This document shows positions 34,791 to 43,294 of a DNA stretch of 64,000 nt, piece by piece; position 1 is the stretch's first letter; the number at the start of each line of letters is the position of its first letter. The stretch covers positions 18,401 through 82,400 of the forward strand of contig SUSY01000003.1 of NCBI GenBank assembly GCA_015063185.1, written 5' to 3'. This DNA comes from Thermoplasmata archaeon (GTDB taxonomy: Archaea; Thermoplasmatota; Thermoplasmata; Methanomassiliicoccales; Methanomethylophilaceae). Under the pieces are notes generated by a model, which made no database searches, was not told the DNA's origin, and saw nothing but the letters and a program-made list of their open reading frames with translations. Made by a program: the position numbers and the translations under genes.

Positions 34791-36856
34791 CAGAATCCGC
34801 CTCCGTAGACGAAGATCAAGGCAAAGATTGCCAGGATCACGATGACACCGACTGCGACGAGACCTGCGTAGTCACGGACATAACCGGTCTGCAATCCGCT
34901 GAGTCCCTCTCCGCCTCCGACTGCCGTGTTGGACAGTCCGTTGACGGTTCCGTCGATGACGTACTTGTCGAATGCGTTGACTCCCTTTGCGACACCGGCT
35001 CCGAACTTCCAGGAGATCCAGTTGTAGAGCTCGGGGAAGTAGTGCCTCTTTGCGTTGAAGTTGTAAAGAGCTCCGTGGTTCTCAGGCTTGAATGCCTCAG
35101 CATCGTAGGGAGTCTTCACGTACAGCTTCCAGGCGATACCGATACCAAGGATTGCAAGGACGAGCGCGACGTAGGTCGGGATCTCCATGAAGATCTCCTT
35201 GATGGTGTGGATTCCGTCGTGGAAGTGGGGCAGAGCATTGACGACACCGTCGAACGTTCCGCTGAGACCGGTTGCAAGAGACTGCAGGATACCTGCGTTA
35301 CCGTCGATGAGCAGCATACCCAGTCCGCTGATGGTAGCGAAAACTGCGAGGATGATCAAGGGGACGGTCATGTTGTACGGGGACTCGCCGTGGCAGTGTC
35401 CACGCTCCTTTCCGCAGAAGGTCATGAACCACATGCGGAACATGTAGAACGCAGTCATGAATGCGGTGATCATTCCAAGGATGAACAGGACCATGAAGAT
35501 GGAACCTGCACCGAGACCCTCGTGGAAGGGTGCGAATGCTGCTTCAAGGACAAGGTCCTTGGACCAGAATCCGCTGAAGATCGGGATTCCTGCGATGGAG
35601 AGACATCCGATAAGCATAGTGTATGCAGTGATGGGCATCTCCTTTCTGAGTCCGCCCATGTGACGCATGTCCTCGGTTCCGACTGCGTGGATAACGGATC
35701 CGGATCCAAGGAAGAGCAGTGCCTTGAAGAACGCGTGGTTGACCATGTGCATGACACCGGCAACGTATGCGGCTCCTCCGAGCACGATGAGTTCCTCGTT
35801 TCCACTCTCCATACCCATAGAGATGAGGTATGCTCCCGATCCGAGTGCGAGGACCATGTATCCAAGCTGGGACAGGGTGGAGTATGCGAGGACTCTCTTG
35901 ATGTTCATGTTGTTGAGAGCCATGGACGCGGTGTAGATCGCGGTGACTCCTCCGATGACTGCAACGATGATCATCGCATCCTGGCAGTAGACGAAGATCG
36001 GGAAGGACCTTGCAACCAGGTAGATACCTGCCTTGACCATGGTCGCTGCGTGAATGAGGGCAGAGACCGTAGTGGGTCCTGCCATCGCGTCAGGCAACCA
36101 GTCGTGCAGGGGGAACTGTGCGGACTTTCCGACAACTCCTGCGAACATAAGGAGAACTGCTACGGGGAGCATGTTTCCGTACTGATCAGCGATCTTCGCG
36201 GGGTTCTCGAAGACATCCACGTAGTCGAGGGAACCGACCATGTACATGAGTACGAACAGACCGGCCATCAGACAGACGTCACCGAGACGGGTGACGAGGA
36301 AAGCCTTCTTTGCTGCTGAGGATGCGTTGATGGATGCCTCATCACCGTTGGGGTGCTTGAAGCTCCAGAATCCGATCAGCAAGTAGGAACAGAGACCCAT
36401 AATCTCCCAGAACACGAACATCTCGAGGTAGTTGCTGGAGACAGCAAGTCCGAGCATTCCGGTCAGGAAGAGGGAGACCTCTGCGTAGTACCTGGTCTTC
36501 TTCTCTGCCTGATCATCCATGTATCCGATGGAGTAGATGAAGATCAGAGTCGAGATGAAGGATGCGAAGAGCATCATGATACAGGACAGGGAATCGATGT
36601 AGACTCCGAAGTTCAGAGTGAACCTTCCGACCTTCATCCAGGCCAATTCTGCGACGTAGGGTGCGTTCGCTGCCCAATAGTCGCTGCTAAAGTAGTCATA
36701 AGAGGCCAGTGCCGCAATGACGAATGCAATGAGTGCACCTGCTACTGCGATGTAACCTCCGCCCTGAGGAGTCTTCTTTCCGAAGAATCCGGCGAGCACA
36801 AAGCACAAGACGGGCACGAGGGGCACGAGCCATACGTATTCGAGTATACCTATCAA
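34790..36856 (-). CDS. fpoL: Fpo complex subunit FpoL
   Basis: This is the largest antiporter-like subunit, with 688 residues, about 15-16 membrane helices and the C-terminal lateral helix that ties the pump modules together. Family motifs include the segment around [20 protein letters not shown]-like (here [18 protein letters not shown]) and [21 protein letters not shown]. It is co-transcribed with fpoM (overlapping) and fpoK. Confidence 0.94.
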   Translation of the reverse strand: [688 protein letters not shown]

Positions 36857-36857
36857 T

Positions 36858-37160
36858 TTACCACCTCATGGTCGAGAGCTTGTCGACTTCGGTCGTCTTC
36901 TGGATCTTGTATGCGTTGAGCATGAGAGCGATACCGACTGCAACCTCAGCTGCCGCGAGTGCGATAGTGAAGATGACGAACACCATTCCATCTGCGTTTC
37001 CGCTGTAAGAAGCGAATGCGATGAAGTTGATGTTAGCGGAGTTGAGCATGAGCTCAATGCTCATCAGGGTAACCAGTCCCCTCTTAGAGGAGATCAGACC
37101 GAACATTCCGATACCGAACAGGATTGCGCTGAAAGCGAGGAAGAATGCGATATCAATCAT
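36858..37160 (-). CDS. fpoK: Fpo complex subunit FpoK
   Basis: A 100-residue NuoK-like subunit with three membrane helices and the conserved acidic residues in SIELMLNSANINF and ALAAAEVAVG. The ATG at 37160 (MIDIAFFL) gives the normal family length; an upstream extension of the frame to 37199 lies in fpoJ. It overlaps the end of the preceding fpoJ fragment by eight bases. Confidence 0.93.
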   Translation of the reverse strand: MIDIAFFLAFSAILFGIGMFGLISSKRGLVTLMSIELMLNSANINFIAFASYSGNADGMVFVIFTIALAAAEVAVGIALMLNAYKIQKTTEVDKLSTMRW

Positions 37161-37449
37161 CTGTATCTTCCTCCTCTCTGGAAATGCAAACACCTGCAAC
37201 CATCGCGGTGAACATGACGATACCGAGGACGATGATCAATACACCGTACTGGTCGAACAGGACCGCGTTAAGGGATCCAGGTGCGAGAACTCCATCCTCT
37301 CCGGGAGTGAAGGGGATAGCGTTGTTCTCTTCGGGGCTGTCTACATATGCAACGCCGGTTCCGAGGTCGTTCCACTCAGTGAAGATACCGATGGAAGCGA
37401 CAGATGCAATCATGACGATTGCCAGAATTGCTGCTGCTTTTCTGTTCAT
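37153..37449 (-). CDS. fpoJ2: Fpo complex subunit FpoJ, C-terminal part
   Basis: A 98-residue protein corresponding to the C-terminal half of NuoJ, with two membrane helices (about 5-25 and 65-88) separated by an acidic loop. Methanogen fpo operons commonly split FpoJ into two genes, so this is the normal arrangement and not damage. Confidence 0.85.
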   Translation of the reverse strand: MNRKAAAILAIVMIASVASIGIFTEWNDLGTGVAYVDSPEENNAIPFTPGEDGVLAPGSLNAVLFDQYGVLIIVLGIVMFTAMVAGVCISREEEDTDD

Positions 37450-37779
37450 TTAATCATCCTCCTCTCCGACGATCGTCCTCCTGGTCAGCATGACGCTGAA
37501 CGCGAAGAGGATGGTGATTGCACCGACGTAGACCATCATCTGAATGACACCTATGATCTCCGCGTTGAGGAAGAAGTAGGTGACTGCAACACAGGTGAAA
37601 ACCAATGCAAGGTAGAACGCGCTGTGCATAATCTCCTTAGATGTCACGACGAGGATTGCTGCTGCGATGGCGATTGCTGCGACCACTACGAAGGCTACTG
37701 CGTCTCCATTGTTGTAGATTGCAGAGAATGCATCGCCAACCCAACCAATTACGTTGTTAACAATTGCTCCAACATCCAT
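37450..37779 (-). CDS. fpoJ1: Fpo complex subunit FpoJ, N-terminal part
   Basis: A 109-residue protein matching the N-terminal half of NuoJ, with three membrane helices, including MHSAFYLALVFTCVAVTYF and the conserved YVGAITILFAFSVML. It is immediately followed by the C-terminal FpoJ gene. Confidence 0.88.
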   Translation of the reverse strand: MDVGAIVNNVIGWVGDAFSAIYNNGDAVAFVVVAAIAIAAAILVVTSKEIMHSAFYLALVFTCVAVTYFFLNAEIIGVIQMMVYVGAITILFAFSVMLTRRTIVGEEDD

Positions 37780-37780
37780 C

Positions 37781-38524
37781 TTACAACACCTCGTTCATCT
37801 TGAGCGCGTCCTTGGGACAGTCAATGATACAGTTGCTGCATGAGATGCAGGTCTTCTCATTGATCTTGGGGCGCTTGATGTCCTTTCCTTTGTCGTTCTG
37901 TCCTACGACGACCATCTCGATGGCGTTGACGGGGCAGACCTTCGCACACTTCTGACATCCGATGCACTTCTTATCCTCCAGGACAGGCCTGTCGGTGTTG
38001 TAGAATGCGGTGGGCTGGTCAGTGATGCCCTTCGCGAGGTTGGACATCAGGTGCTCTTCGATGTGCACTTCCATCATGTCGGTGGTGTACTCGAAGTGAA
38101 GCCTGCGGGGATCGTAGATCAGATCGTATCTGTTGAACTCTGCGAGCTCATAGTCAGTAGTGGTGGTCATTGCATCAACGGGGCAGTACTCTGCACAGTA
38201 TCCGCACATCATGCACCTTCCGACGTTGACCTGGGGCCTGAGGACCATCTTTCCGTCATCGTCGGCGACCTCGACGAGCTCGATACAGGTGGTGGGACAT
38301 GCTCTGACACAGATACCGCATCCGAGGCACCTGTCGAACCTGAGTCCGGGGCGTCCGCGGTAGTTGTCAGGGACCCACTCCTTCTCGTAGGGGTAGAGAA
38401 TGGTAACAGGTCTGTGGAATGTGGTCTTGAACATGTGTTTAAGGACCTTCAACACAGGTGTTGCGATTCCGGTTCCCCTGAACTTCTTGGGGTATTTCGA
38501 ATAATATTCAGTAGGTTGAGCCAT
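37781..38524 (-). CDS. fpoI: Fpo complex subunit FpoI with four 4Fe-4S motifs
   Basis: This is the iron-sulfur connector between the electron-input side and the membrane arm. The usual pair of clusters is at C66-C76 and C104-C114 (CLGCGICVRACP, CMMCGYCAEYCP). An additional C-terminal two-cluster ferredoxin domain follows at C187-C197 and C226-C236 (CIGCQKCAKVCP, CISCSNCIIDCP). FpoI and NuoI normally carry two clusters. With no FpoF in the operon, the extra domain may accept electrons directly from ferredoxin or another donor. I take the ATG at 38524 (247 residues), which overlaps the fpoH stop by one base. Confidence 0.92.
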   Translation of the reverse strand: MAQPTEYYSKYPKKFRGTGIATPVLKVLKHMFKTTFHRPVTILYPYEKEWVPDNYRGRPGLRFDRCLGCGICVRACPTTCIELVEVADDDGKMVLRPQVNVGRCMMCGYCAEYCPVDAMTTTTDYELAEFNRYDLIYDPRRLHFEYTTDMMEVHIEEHLMSNLAKGITDQPTAFYNTDRPVLEDKKCIGCQKCAKVCPVNAIEMVVVGQNDKGKDIKRPKINEKTCISCSNCIIDCPKDALKMNEVL

Positions 38525-39750
38525 CAGAACACACCTCCGTTGTCCACGACCCACTTGATCAGGATGGTGATGACCAGGTTGATGACGGCGAGAGGCATGA
38601 GAACCTTCCATCCGACGTTAACGATCTGATCGGTCCTGACACGGGGCAGTGCACCCCTAGCGGTGATGAAGAAGATGAACACGAAGCAGGTCTTCAGAAC
38701 CATGAACAGCTCAGGGAAGTACTGGTAGTACCAACCGAAGCTCTCGATGACAGGCATGGACCATCCACCGAGGTACATGATACAGACGAGTGCACATGCA
38801 ACGAATCCTCTGAAGTAGTCTCCGAGCATGATAAGACCCCACTTCATACCAGCGTACTCAGTCTGCCATCCTTCGACCAACTCTGCCTCTGCCTCGGACA
38901 GGTCGAACGGGACACGCTCGGACTCTGCGATTGCACAGACGACACAGACGAAGAATCCAATGATCTGAGGTACGATGAGCCAGATGTTGTCTTCCTGCCA
39001 CTGAATGATTTCTCCGATGTTGTATGATCCAGTCATGTAGACGGTCGCTGCGAACAGAATGAGCATTGGGACCTCGTACGAGATCATCAACTCGGCCGCA
39101 CGGAGACCTCCGATGAGTGAATACTTGTTGTTCTGTGCCCAACCTGCACACATGATGAGGAAGGGTGCCAGAGCGAAGAATGCGAAGATAAGCAAGAGAC
39201 CGGTGTTGTAATTGACGATGTACCACCTGGGCGACAGAGGAATCATACATGCCAACAGAACGGATGTTCCGATGACGAGAACGACTCCCCACCAGTAGAT
39301 CTTCTTGTCGATTGCCCTGGGTGCGACGTTCTCCTTCATGAACGTCTTGAGACCGTCTCCGAGACACTGGAGGTATCCGAGAGGTCCGATCATGGTTCCG
39401 CGCCTGTCCATCTGCCTTCCGAGGAACTTACGCTCCTGCCAGATCATTGTCAGGTTAGTGACGAAACCGATCGCGAAGATGACAACGACCATAACGACTA
39501 TTGCCAATGCGTTGGTGAACCAGTCAGATACCAGTGCGAGAGATACGGGGTTACCGGGAACGATCAAATTGATGAGCCATGCGATGAGTCCACCGAGGCT
39601 CTCCCAGACCTTGACTCCCACATCGTAGGGGAGGTTGTATCCAGCGTAAGGGGAAATGTCGACGATGCTTCCGAAGGTCTCTCCGAGCTTCTCGACGGGA
39701 GTCCAATCCTCCCTGTTGATGATCCAATCCTGAACGTTGTTGTAACTCAT
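38524..39750 (-). CDS. fpoH: Fpo complex subunit FpoH
   Basis: This NuoH-like membrane subunit forms the quinone-site side of the pump; methanogens would use methanophenazine or an unknown carrier. It has 408 residues with the family segment AESERVPFDLSEAEAELVEGWQTEY (the ERVPFDL part is highly conserved). It is longer than usual because of an N-terminal extension of about 60 residues that precedes the first membrane helix. Confidence 0.93.
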   Translation of the reverse strand: MSYNNVQDWIINREDWTPVEKLGETFGSIVDISPYAGYNLPYDVGVKVWESLGGLIAWLINLIVPGNPVSLALVSDWFTNALAIVVMVVVIFAIGFVTNLTMIWQERKFLGRQMDRRGTMIGPLGYLQCLGDGLKTFMKENVAPRAIDKKIYWWGVVLVIGTSVLLACMIPLSPRWYIVNYNTGLLLIFAFFALAPFLIMCAGWAQNNKYSLIGGLRAAELMISYEVPMLILFAATVYMTGSYNIGEIIQWQEDNIWLIVPQIIGFFVCVVCAIAESERVPFDLSEAEAELVEGWQTEYAGMKWGLIMLGDYFRGFVACALVCIMYLGGWSMPVIESFGWYYQYFPELFMVLKTCFVFIFFITARGALPRVRTDQIVNVGWKVLMPLAVINLVITILIKWVVDNGGVF

Positions 39751-39756
39751 ATCAAA

Positions 39757-40872
39757 TCACCTGTCAGTCTCTCCGAGACACATGTCGATCATTGCCATGA
39801 CTGTCGGGATATCTGCGATCCTGACTCCCTGGACCATACGCTTGGAGGCGGAAACGTTGACGAAGACGGGACTGCGGACCTTGAGCCTGTAGGGCCTGTC
39901 GGTTCCGTCGGAGATGAGGTACATGACTCCCTCTCCACGAGGATCCTCGATCCTTGCCATGTGGGTTCCCTCGGGGATTGCCTTGGGGACCTTCAGCCTG
40001 TAGGGTGCGGTCTTGGGGATGGACTCGAGCTTCTTCATTGCCTGCTTGATGATCAGACAGGACTGGAACATCTCCTCGATCCTGACTCTGAACCTTGCAT
40101 ATGCATCTCCGTCTTTGTAGACGGGGACGTAGAAGTCCATCTCTCCGTATGCATCGTAGGGGTCGTCGCGCCTGATATCGTAATCGACACCGCATCCGCG
40201 CATTGCGGGTCCGGTGATTCCAAGGTTGGCGCACTCCTCGCGTGAGATGTGTCCGATTCCCTTGACCCTTCCGACGAAGATAGAGGACTCGTCGGTGAGC
40301 TTAACGATATCCCAGAGGGCCTTCTCGAATCTCTCGATTCCTCTGAGGCAATCCCTCTCGAAGTAATAGGGCATGTCGTTCCTGACTCCTCCGATACGGG
40401 GGTAGTTGGTGGTGAGCCTCTGTCCACAGAGCCTGACGTTGAGATCGAGCATGAACTCCCTCTCCCTCAGTGCCCACAGGAAAATAGTGAGGTTACCTGC
40501 GTCAGTTCCGACTGCTGCGAGCCACATCAGGTGTGACTGGATACGACAGATCTCATCTGCTACGACACGAAGGTACTGTGCCCTCTCGGGGACCTCGATG
40601 TCGAGTGCCTCCTCTGCAACCTTACAGAACAGGTGTGACCAGGTCATCGATGCGGAATAGCAAAGACGGTCGGCCATAGGGATAATCTTCTGGTAATCCC
40701 TCTGCTCGCACTCCTTTTCCCATCCGCGGTGGAGGTAACCTACTTCGGGCTCAGCGTCGGTGACGATCTCTCCGTCGACCTCGACCCTAAGGGTCCAGAG
40801 ACCGTGAGAGAACGGGTGCTGAGGACCCATGGTGAGCCACATCTTGTCCGCGTTCATTTTCTCTTGTGCCAT
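39757..40872 (-). CDS. fpoD: Fpo complex subunit FpoD
   Basis: This is the 49-kDa-type subunit, related to the hydrogenase large subunit but without a metal site. It has 371 residues, with GPQHPFSHGLWTLRVEVDGE near the N-terminus and MYLISDGTDRPYRLKVRSPVF near the end. It is preceded by fpoC with a one-base overlap. Confidence 0.95.
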   Translation of the reverse strand: MAQEKMNADKMWLTMGPQHPFSHGLWTLRVEVDGEIVTDAEPEVGYLHRGWEKECEQRDYQKIIPMADRLCYSASMTWSHLFCKVAEEALDIEVPERAQYLRVVADEICRIQSHLMWLAAVGTDAGNLTIFLWALREREFMLDLNVRLCGQRLTTNYPRIGGVRNDMPYYFERDCLRGIERFEKALWDIVKLTDESSIFVGRVKGIGHISREECANLGITGPAMRGCGVDYDIRRDDPYDAYGEMDFYVPVYKDGDAYARFRVRIEEMFQSCLIIKQAMKKLESIPKTAPYRLKVPKAIPEGTHMARIEDPRGEGVMYLISDGTDRPYRLKVRSPVFVNVSASKRMVQGVRIADIPTVMAMIDMCLGETDR

Positions 40873-41372
40873 TACTGTGACCCCCTAAGCTTGTAGGACT
40901 TCCTGAATGGGAAGAACTCGTAACTCTTGGGTGTAAGCAGCCTCTCCAGCTTGGGGTGGCCGTCGAAAATGATTCCGAAGAGCTCATAGGTCTCCCTCTC
41001 GTGCCAGTTGGCACCGCCCCAAACGGGTGCGACGGAAGCGACGTGAAGATCGTCTGCGGGAATGTTGACGACGATCTCGACGGTGATCGAGTTGAAGTAG
41101 TTGGTGATGTGGTAAATGACCTGCATGTGGTCGACCCAGTCAACACCGGTGACCATGGATGCCTGCTCAAAGTTGAGCTTGTCGCGCAGGAAGTAAGCGA
41201 GGTCAAGAATGACATCCCTGTCCGCATCCATGAAGATTCTCCTCTTCTCGTTGATGGACCTGACGTTCTTCTTAGTGGACTCCCTGAACTTCACCTTGTC
41301 TCCGAACTTGGATCCAATGAGGGAGATGATGTCGTCGTAGGACGGACTCTCAATTTTCTGTTCGTCTGCCAT
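40872..41372 (-). CDS. fpoC: Fpo complex subunit FpoC
   Basis: This is the 30-kDa-type subunit, 166 residues, with the signature WHERETYELFGIIFDGHPKLERLL near residue 125. It has no redox centre and sits against FpoD. It is followed by fpoD with the stop and start sharing one base. Confidence 0.94.
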   Translation of the reverse strand: MADEQKIESPSYDDIISLIGSKFGDKVKFRESTKKNVRSINEKRRIFMDADRDVILDLAYFLRDKLNFEQASMVTGVDWVDHMQVIYHITNYFNSITVEIVVNIPADDLHVASVAPVWGGANWHERETYELFGIIFDGHPKLERLLTPKSYEFFPFRKSYKLRGSQ

Positions 41373-41376
41373 GTTA

Positions 41377-41940
41377 TCAGTCCATCATGAAGTTGCCTCT
41401 CTTGAAGTAGGCATCAATCTTCTTCTGAAGCAGGAAGAATCCATCGAGCATCGCATCGGGCTTGATCGGGCATCCGGGGATGTAGACATCCACGGGAACA
41501 ATCTGATCGAGTCCCTGAACAATGTTGTAGGAGTCGTACCAGGGTCCGCCAGAAATGGCGCACTCTCCCATTGCAACGACCCACTTGGGCGAGGGAATCT
41601 GCTCGTAGAGACGCCTGATGTCGGGACGGAGCTTCTTGGAGATCCAACCGTTGATCAGGAGAATGTCGGTCTGCCTGGGTGAAGAACGGTAAATGATACC
41701 GACACGCTCCGCATCGTACCTGGTGTTGGATGCTGCTGCCATTTCAAGTGCACAGCATGCCAGTCCGAAGTGCAGAGGGTGCATAGAGTTCCTCATGGCC
41801 CAAGCCCAGACGGGACCGGTCAATCTGTCGACCGTCCTCTTCACACCTGACGACAGCATGTTGTTGATCATTGCTGAAGACCAGGACATGAATTCGTCTG
41901 CACTCATTGCGACTGCGTGGGGATACAGGCTCATATCCAT
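41377..41940 (-). CDS. fpoB: Fpo complex subunit FpoB
   Basis: This is the PSST-type subunit holding the last 4Fe-4S cluster (N2) before the carrier-binding site. The ligands are the tandem C62/C63 in GLACCALEM, then C127 (MGECAISGG) and C157 (IPGCPIKPDAML). It has 187 residues and overlaps the end of fpoA by ten bases. Confidence 0.95.
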   Translation of the reverse strand: MDMSLYPHAVAMSADEFMSWSSAMINNMLSSGVKRTVDRLTGPVWAWAMRNSMHPLHFGLACCALEMAAASNTRYDAERVGIIYRSSPRQTDILLINGWISKKLRPDIRRLYEQIPSPKWVVAMGECAISGGPWYDSYNIVQGLDQIVPVDVYIPGCPIKPDAMLDGFFLLQKKIDAYFKRGNFMMD

Positions 41941-42293
41941 ATGGTTTCCTCCTTCTTAAGTGCGTAAGCGACTCCCAACAGGAGAATACCCAAGAACACC
42001 AGCACACAAATTGTTGCTTCAGTGCTGAGTGCGGAGAATGCGACAGCCCATAACATGAGGAACGTTGCGACCAGGTCGAAAACGACGAAGATGATTCCGA
42101 ACGCATAGTACTGGAATCTGAACTGGACACGTGCTACTCCTATCGGTTCTGAACCGCATTCGTAGGTATCATCCTGCCACTGGGACGGCTTCTTAGGTCT
42201 GAGGAACCTAGACATCCACCATGCGAGTGGGGCGAAGCCGATGGCTAAAACGCCCAGCACCGCCAATGGTATATAACTCACAACTAGTGACAT
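41931..42293 (-). CDS. fpoA: Fpo complex subunit FpoA
   Basis: A 120-residue NuoA-like subunit with three membrane helices and the conserved YECGSEPIG and YYAFGIIFVVFDLVATF segments. It is the first gene of the operon. No fpoF (F420H2-oxidising) or fpoO gene follows the operon, the pattern known in Methanomassiliicoccales. Confidence 0.94.
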   Translation of the reverse strand: MSLVVSYIPLAVLGVLAIGFAPLAWWMSRFLRPKKPSQWQDDTYECGSEPIGVARVQFRFQYYAFGIIFVVFDLVATFLMLWAVAFSALSTEATICVLVFLGILLLGVAYALKKEETIWI

Positions 42294-42315
42294 TGGTCAT
42301 CCAACATGGGATGTA

Positions 42316-42324
42316 CTTATTAAA
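42316..42324 (-). promoter_or_regulatory. TATA-like box of the fpo operon
   Basis: TTTAATAAG on the minus strand is centred about 27 bp upstream of the fpoA ATG, predicting a leaderless or nearly leaderless transcript for the 12-gene operon. Confidence 0.5.
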
Positions 42325-42345
42325 GGTTTACGTCGCGCGCATTCC

Positions 42346-42355
42346 TATATAATAA
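42346..42355 (+). promoter_or_regulatory. TATA-like box upstream of proC
   Basis: TATATAATAA lies on the plus strand about 80 bp before the chosen proC ATG; a second TTAAAAG at 42394-42400 is closer. Either could serve proC. Confidence 0.35.
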
Positions 42356-42432
42356 AGGAAAAGAGGGTGCTGGCTACCGCTTTTCCGAAGACCTTAAAAG
42401 ATATCGAAAGAATGCTTGCCTGGGCATCGAAA

Positions 42433-43242
42433 ATGAGCTACAGAATCGGATTCATAGGCACAGGTAAGATGGCTTCCGCGATCATCAAAGGAGTCGTCGA
42501 GAATGGCTTCTGCGACAGAAGCGAGATCATCGCTAGCAACCCCCACAAGGCCTCCAGGGAGAGGGCGGAGAATGAACTCGGAATCAAGGTTGTGGATTCG
42601 AATGCGAAGGTCGTCGAATCCACGGACATAGTCATCCTCTCGGTCAAGCCCCAACAGATCCCAGAGGTGTTTTCATCCGAAAAGCTCACTTTTGGACCGT
42701 CTCACACACTTGTGAGCATTGCTGCAGGCGTGACGATCGAGACACTCAAAAATCAAGTGCCAGATAGTAAAATTTTTAGGGTTATGCCCAACATTTGCAG
42801 TACGAATTTCGTAGGAGCGGCTTGTTTTTCGTATTCCGAAAATTGTACAGAATTGGACATCGATATCGTCAAATCCATCTTTGAATCCGTAGGTATGTGC
42901 TTCGAGGTGAAGGAGAAGGACGTCGATGCGGTCTCAGGCGTCTCTGGCAGCTCCCCCGCATTCATGTTCATGGTGATCGATGCGATGGCCGATGCAGGAG
43001 TGCTCCTTGGTCTCCCTAGGGACCTCTCGATCAGGTTGGCCGCACAGACAATGTTGGGGTCGGCTGTGACTGTATTGGAATCCGGTAAACACCCTGATGA
43101 GCTCAAGGACATGGTATGTTCCCCGGGCGGTACGACTATAGAAGGGGTCAAAGTACTCGAAGAGTTCGGTCTAAGAGCGGCGTTCATGAATGCCATAGAA
43201 GCGTGCGTGGACAAAGCAAAAGAACTTGGGAGGAAGGGCTGA
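42433..43242 (+). CDS. proC: Pyrroline-5-carboxylate reductase
   Basis: This is the last step of proline synthesis, reducing pyrroline-5-carboxylate with NAD(P)H. It has the Rossmann GFIGTGKMASAI at the N-terminus and the conserved VSGSSPAFMFMVIDAMADAG near residue 170, plus DMVCSPGGTTIEG. The ATG at 42433 gives 269 residues, the family size; the frame extends upstream to 42367 without support. Its partners proB and proA are 18 kb away. Confidence 0.94.
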   Translation: MSYRIGFIGTGKMASAIIKGVVENGFCDRSEIIASNPHKASRERAENELGIKVVDSNAKVVESTDIVILSVKPQQIPEVFSSEKLTFGPSHTLVSIAAGVTIETLKNQVPDSKIFRVMPNICSTNFVGAACFSYSENCTELDIDIVKSIFESVGMCFEVKEKDVDAVSGVSGSSPAFMFMVIDAMADAGVLLGLPRDLSIRLAAQTMLGSAVTVLESGKHPDELKDMVCSPGGTTIEGVKVLEEFGLRAAFMNAIEACVDKAKELGRKG

Positions 43243-43250
43243 GCCCCCTC

Positions 43251-43276
43251 CTTATTTTACTTCTTATAAGAATAAG
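43251..43276. terminator. Bidirectional terminator between convergent genes
   Basis: Between the stops of proC and the B12 radical SAM gene is the perfect palindrome TTCTTATAAGAA (43261-43272), flanked by CTTATT and AATAAG. The AT-rich stretch could end both transcripts. Confidence 0.4.
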
Positions 43277-43294
43277 AAGAATGATGTTTGCCCG

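Noticed and set aside
37153-37779. fpoJ as a broken gene
   Set aside because: The split into two adjacent short genes is the usual arrangement in methanogen fpo operons, and both parts have good starts and stops.
31767-37803. Long plus-strand frames rich in Glu, Asp, His and Cys across the fpo operon (for example 33214-34263 and 34778-36319)
   Set aside because: They are antisense shadows of codons for membrane-helix residues in fpoN, fpoM, fpoL and their neighbours; composition is unnatural and there are no ribosome binding sites.
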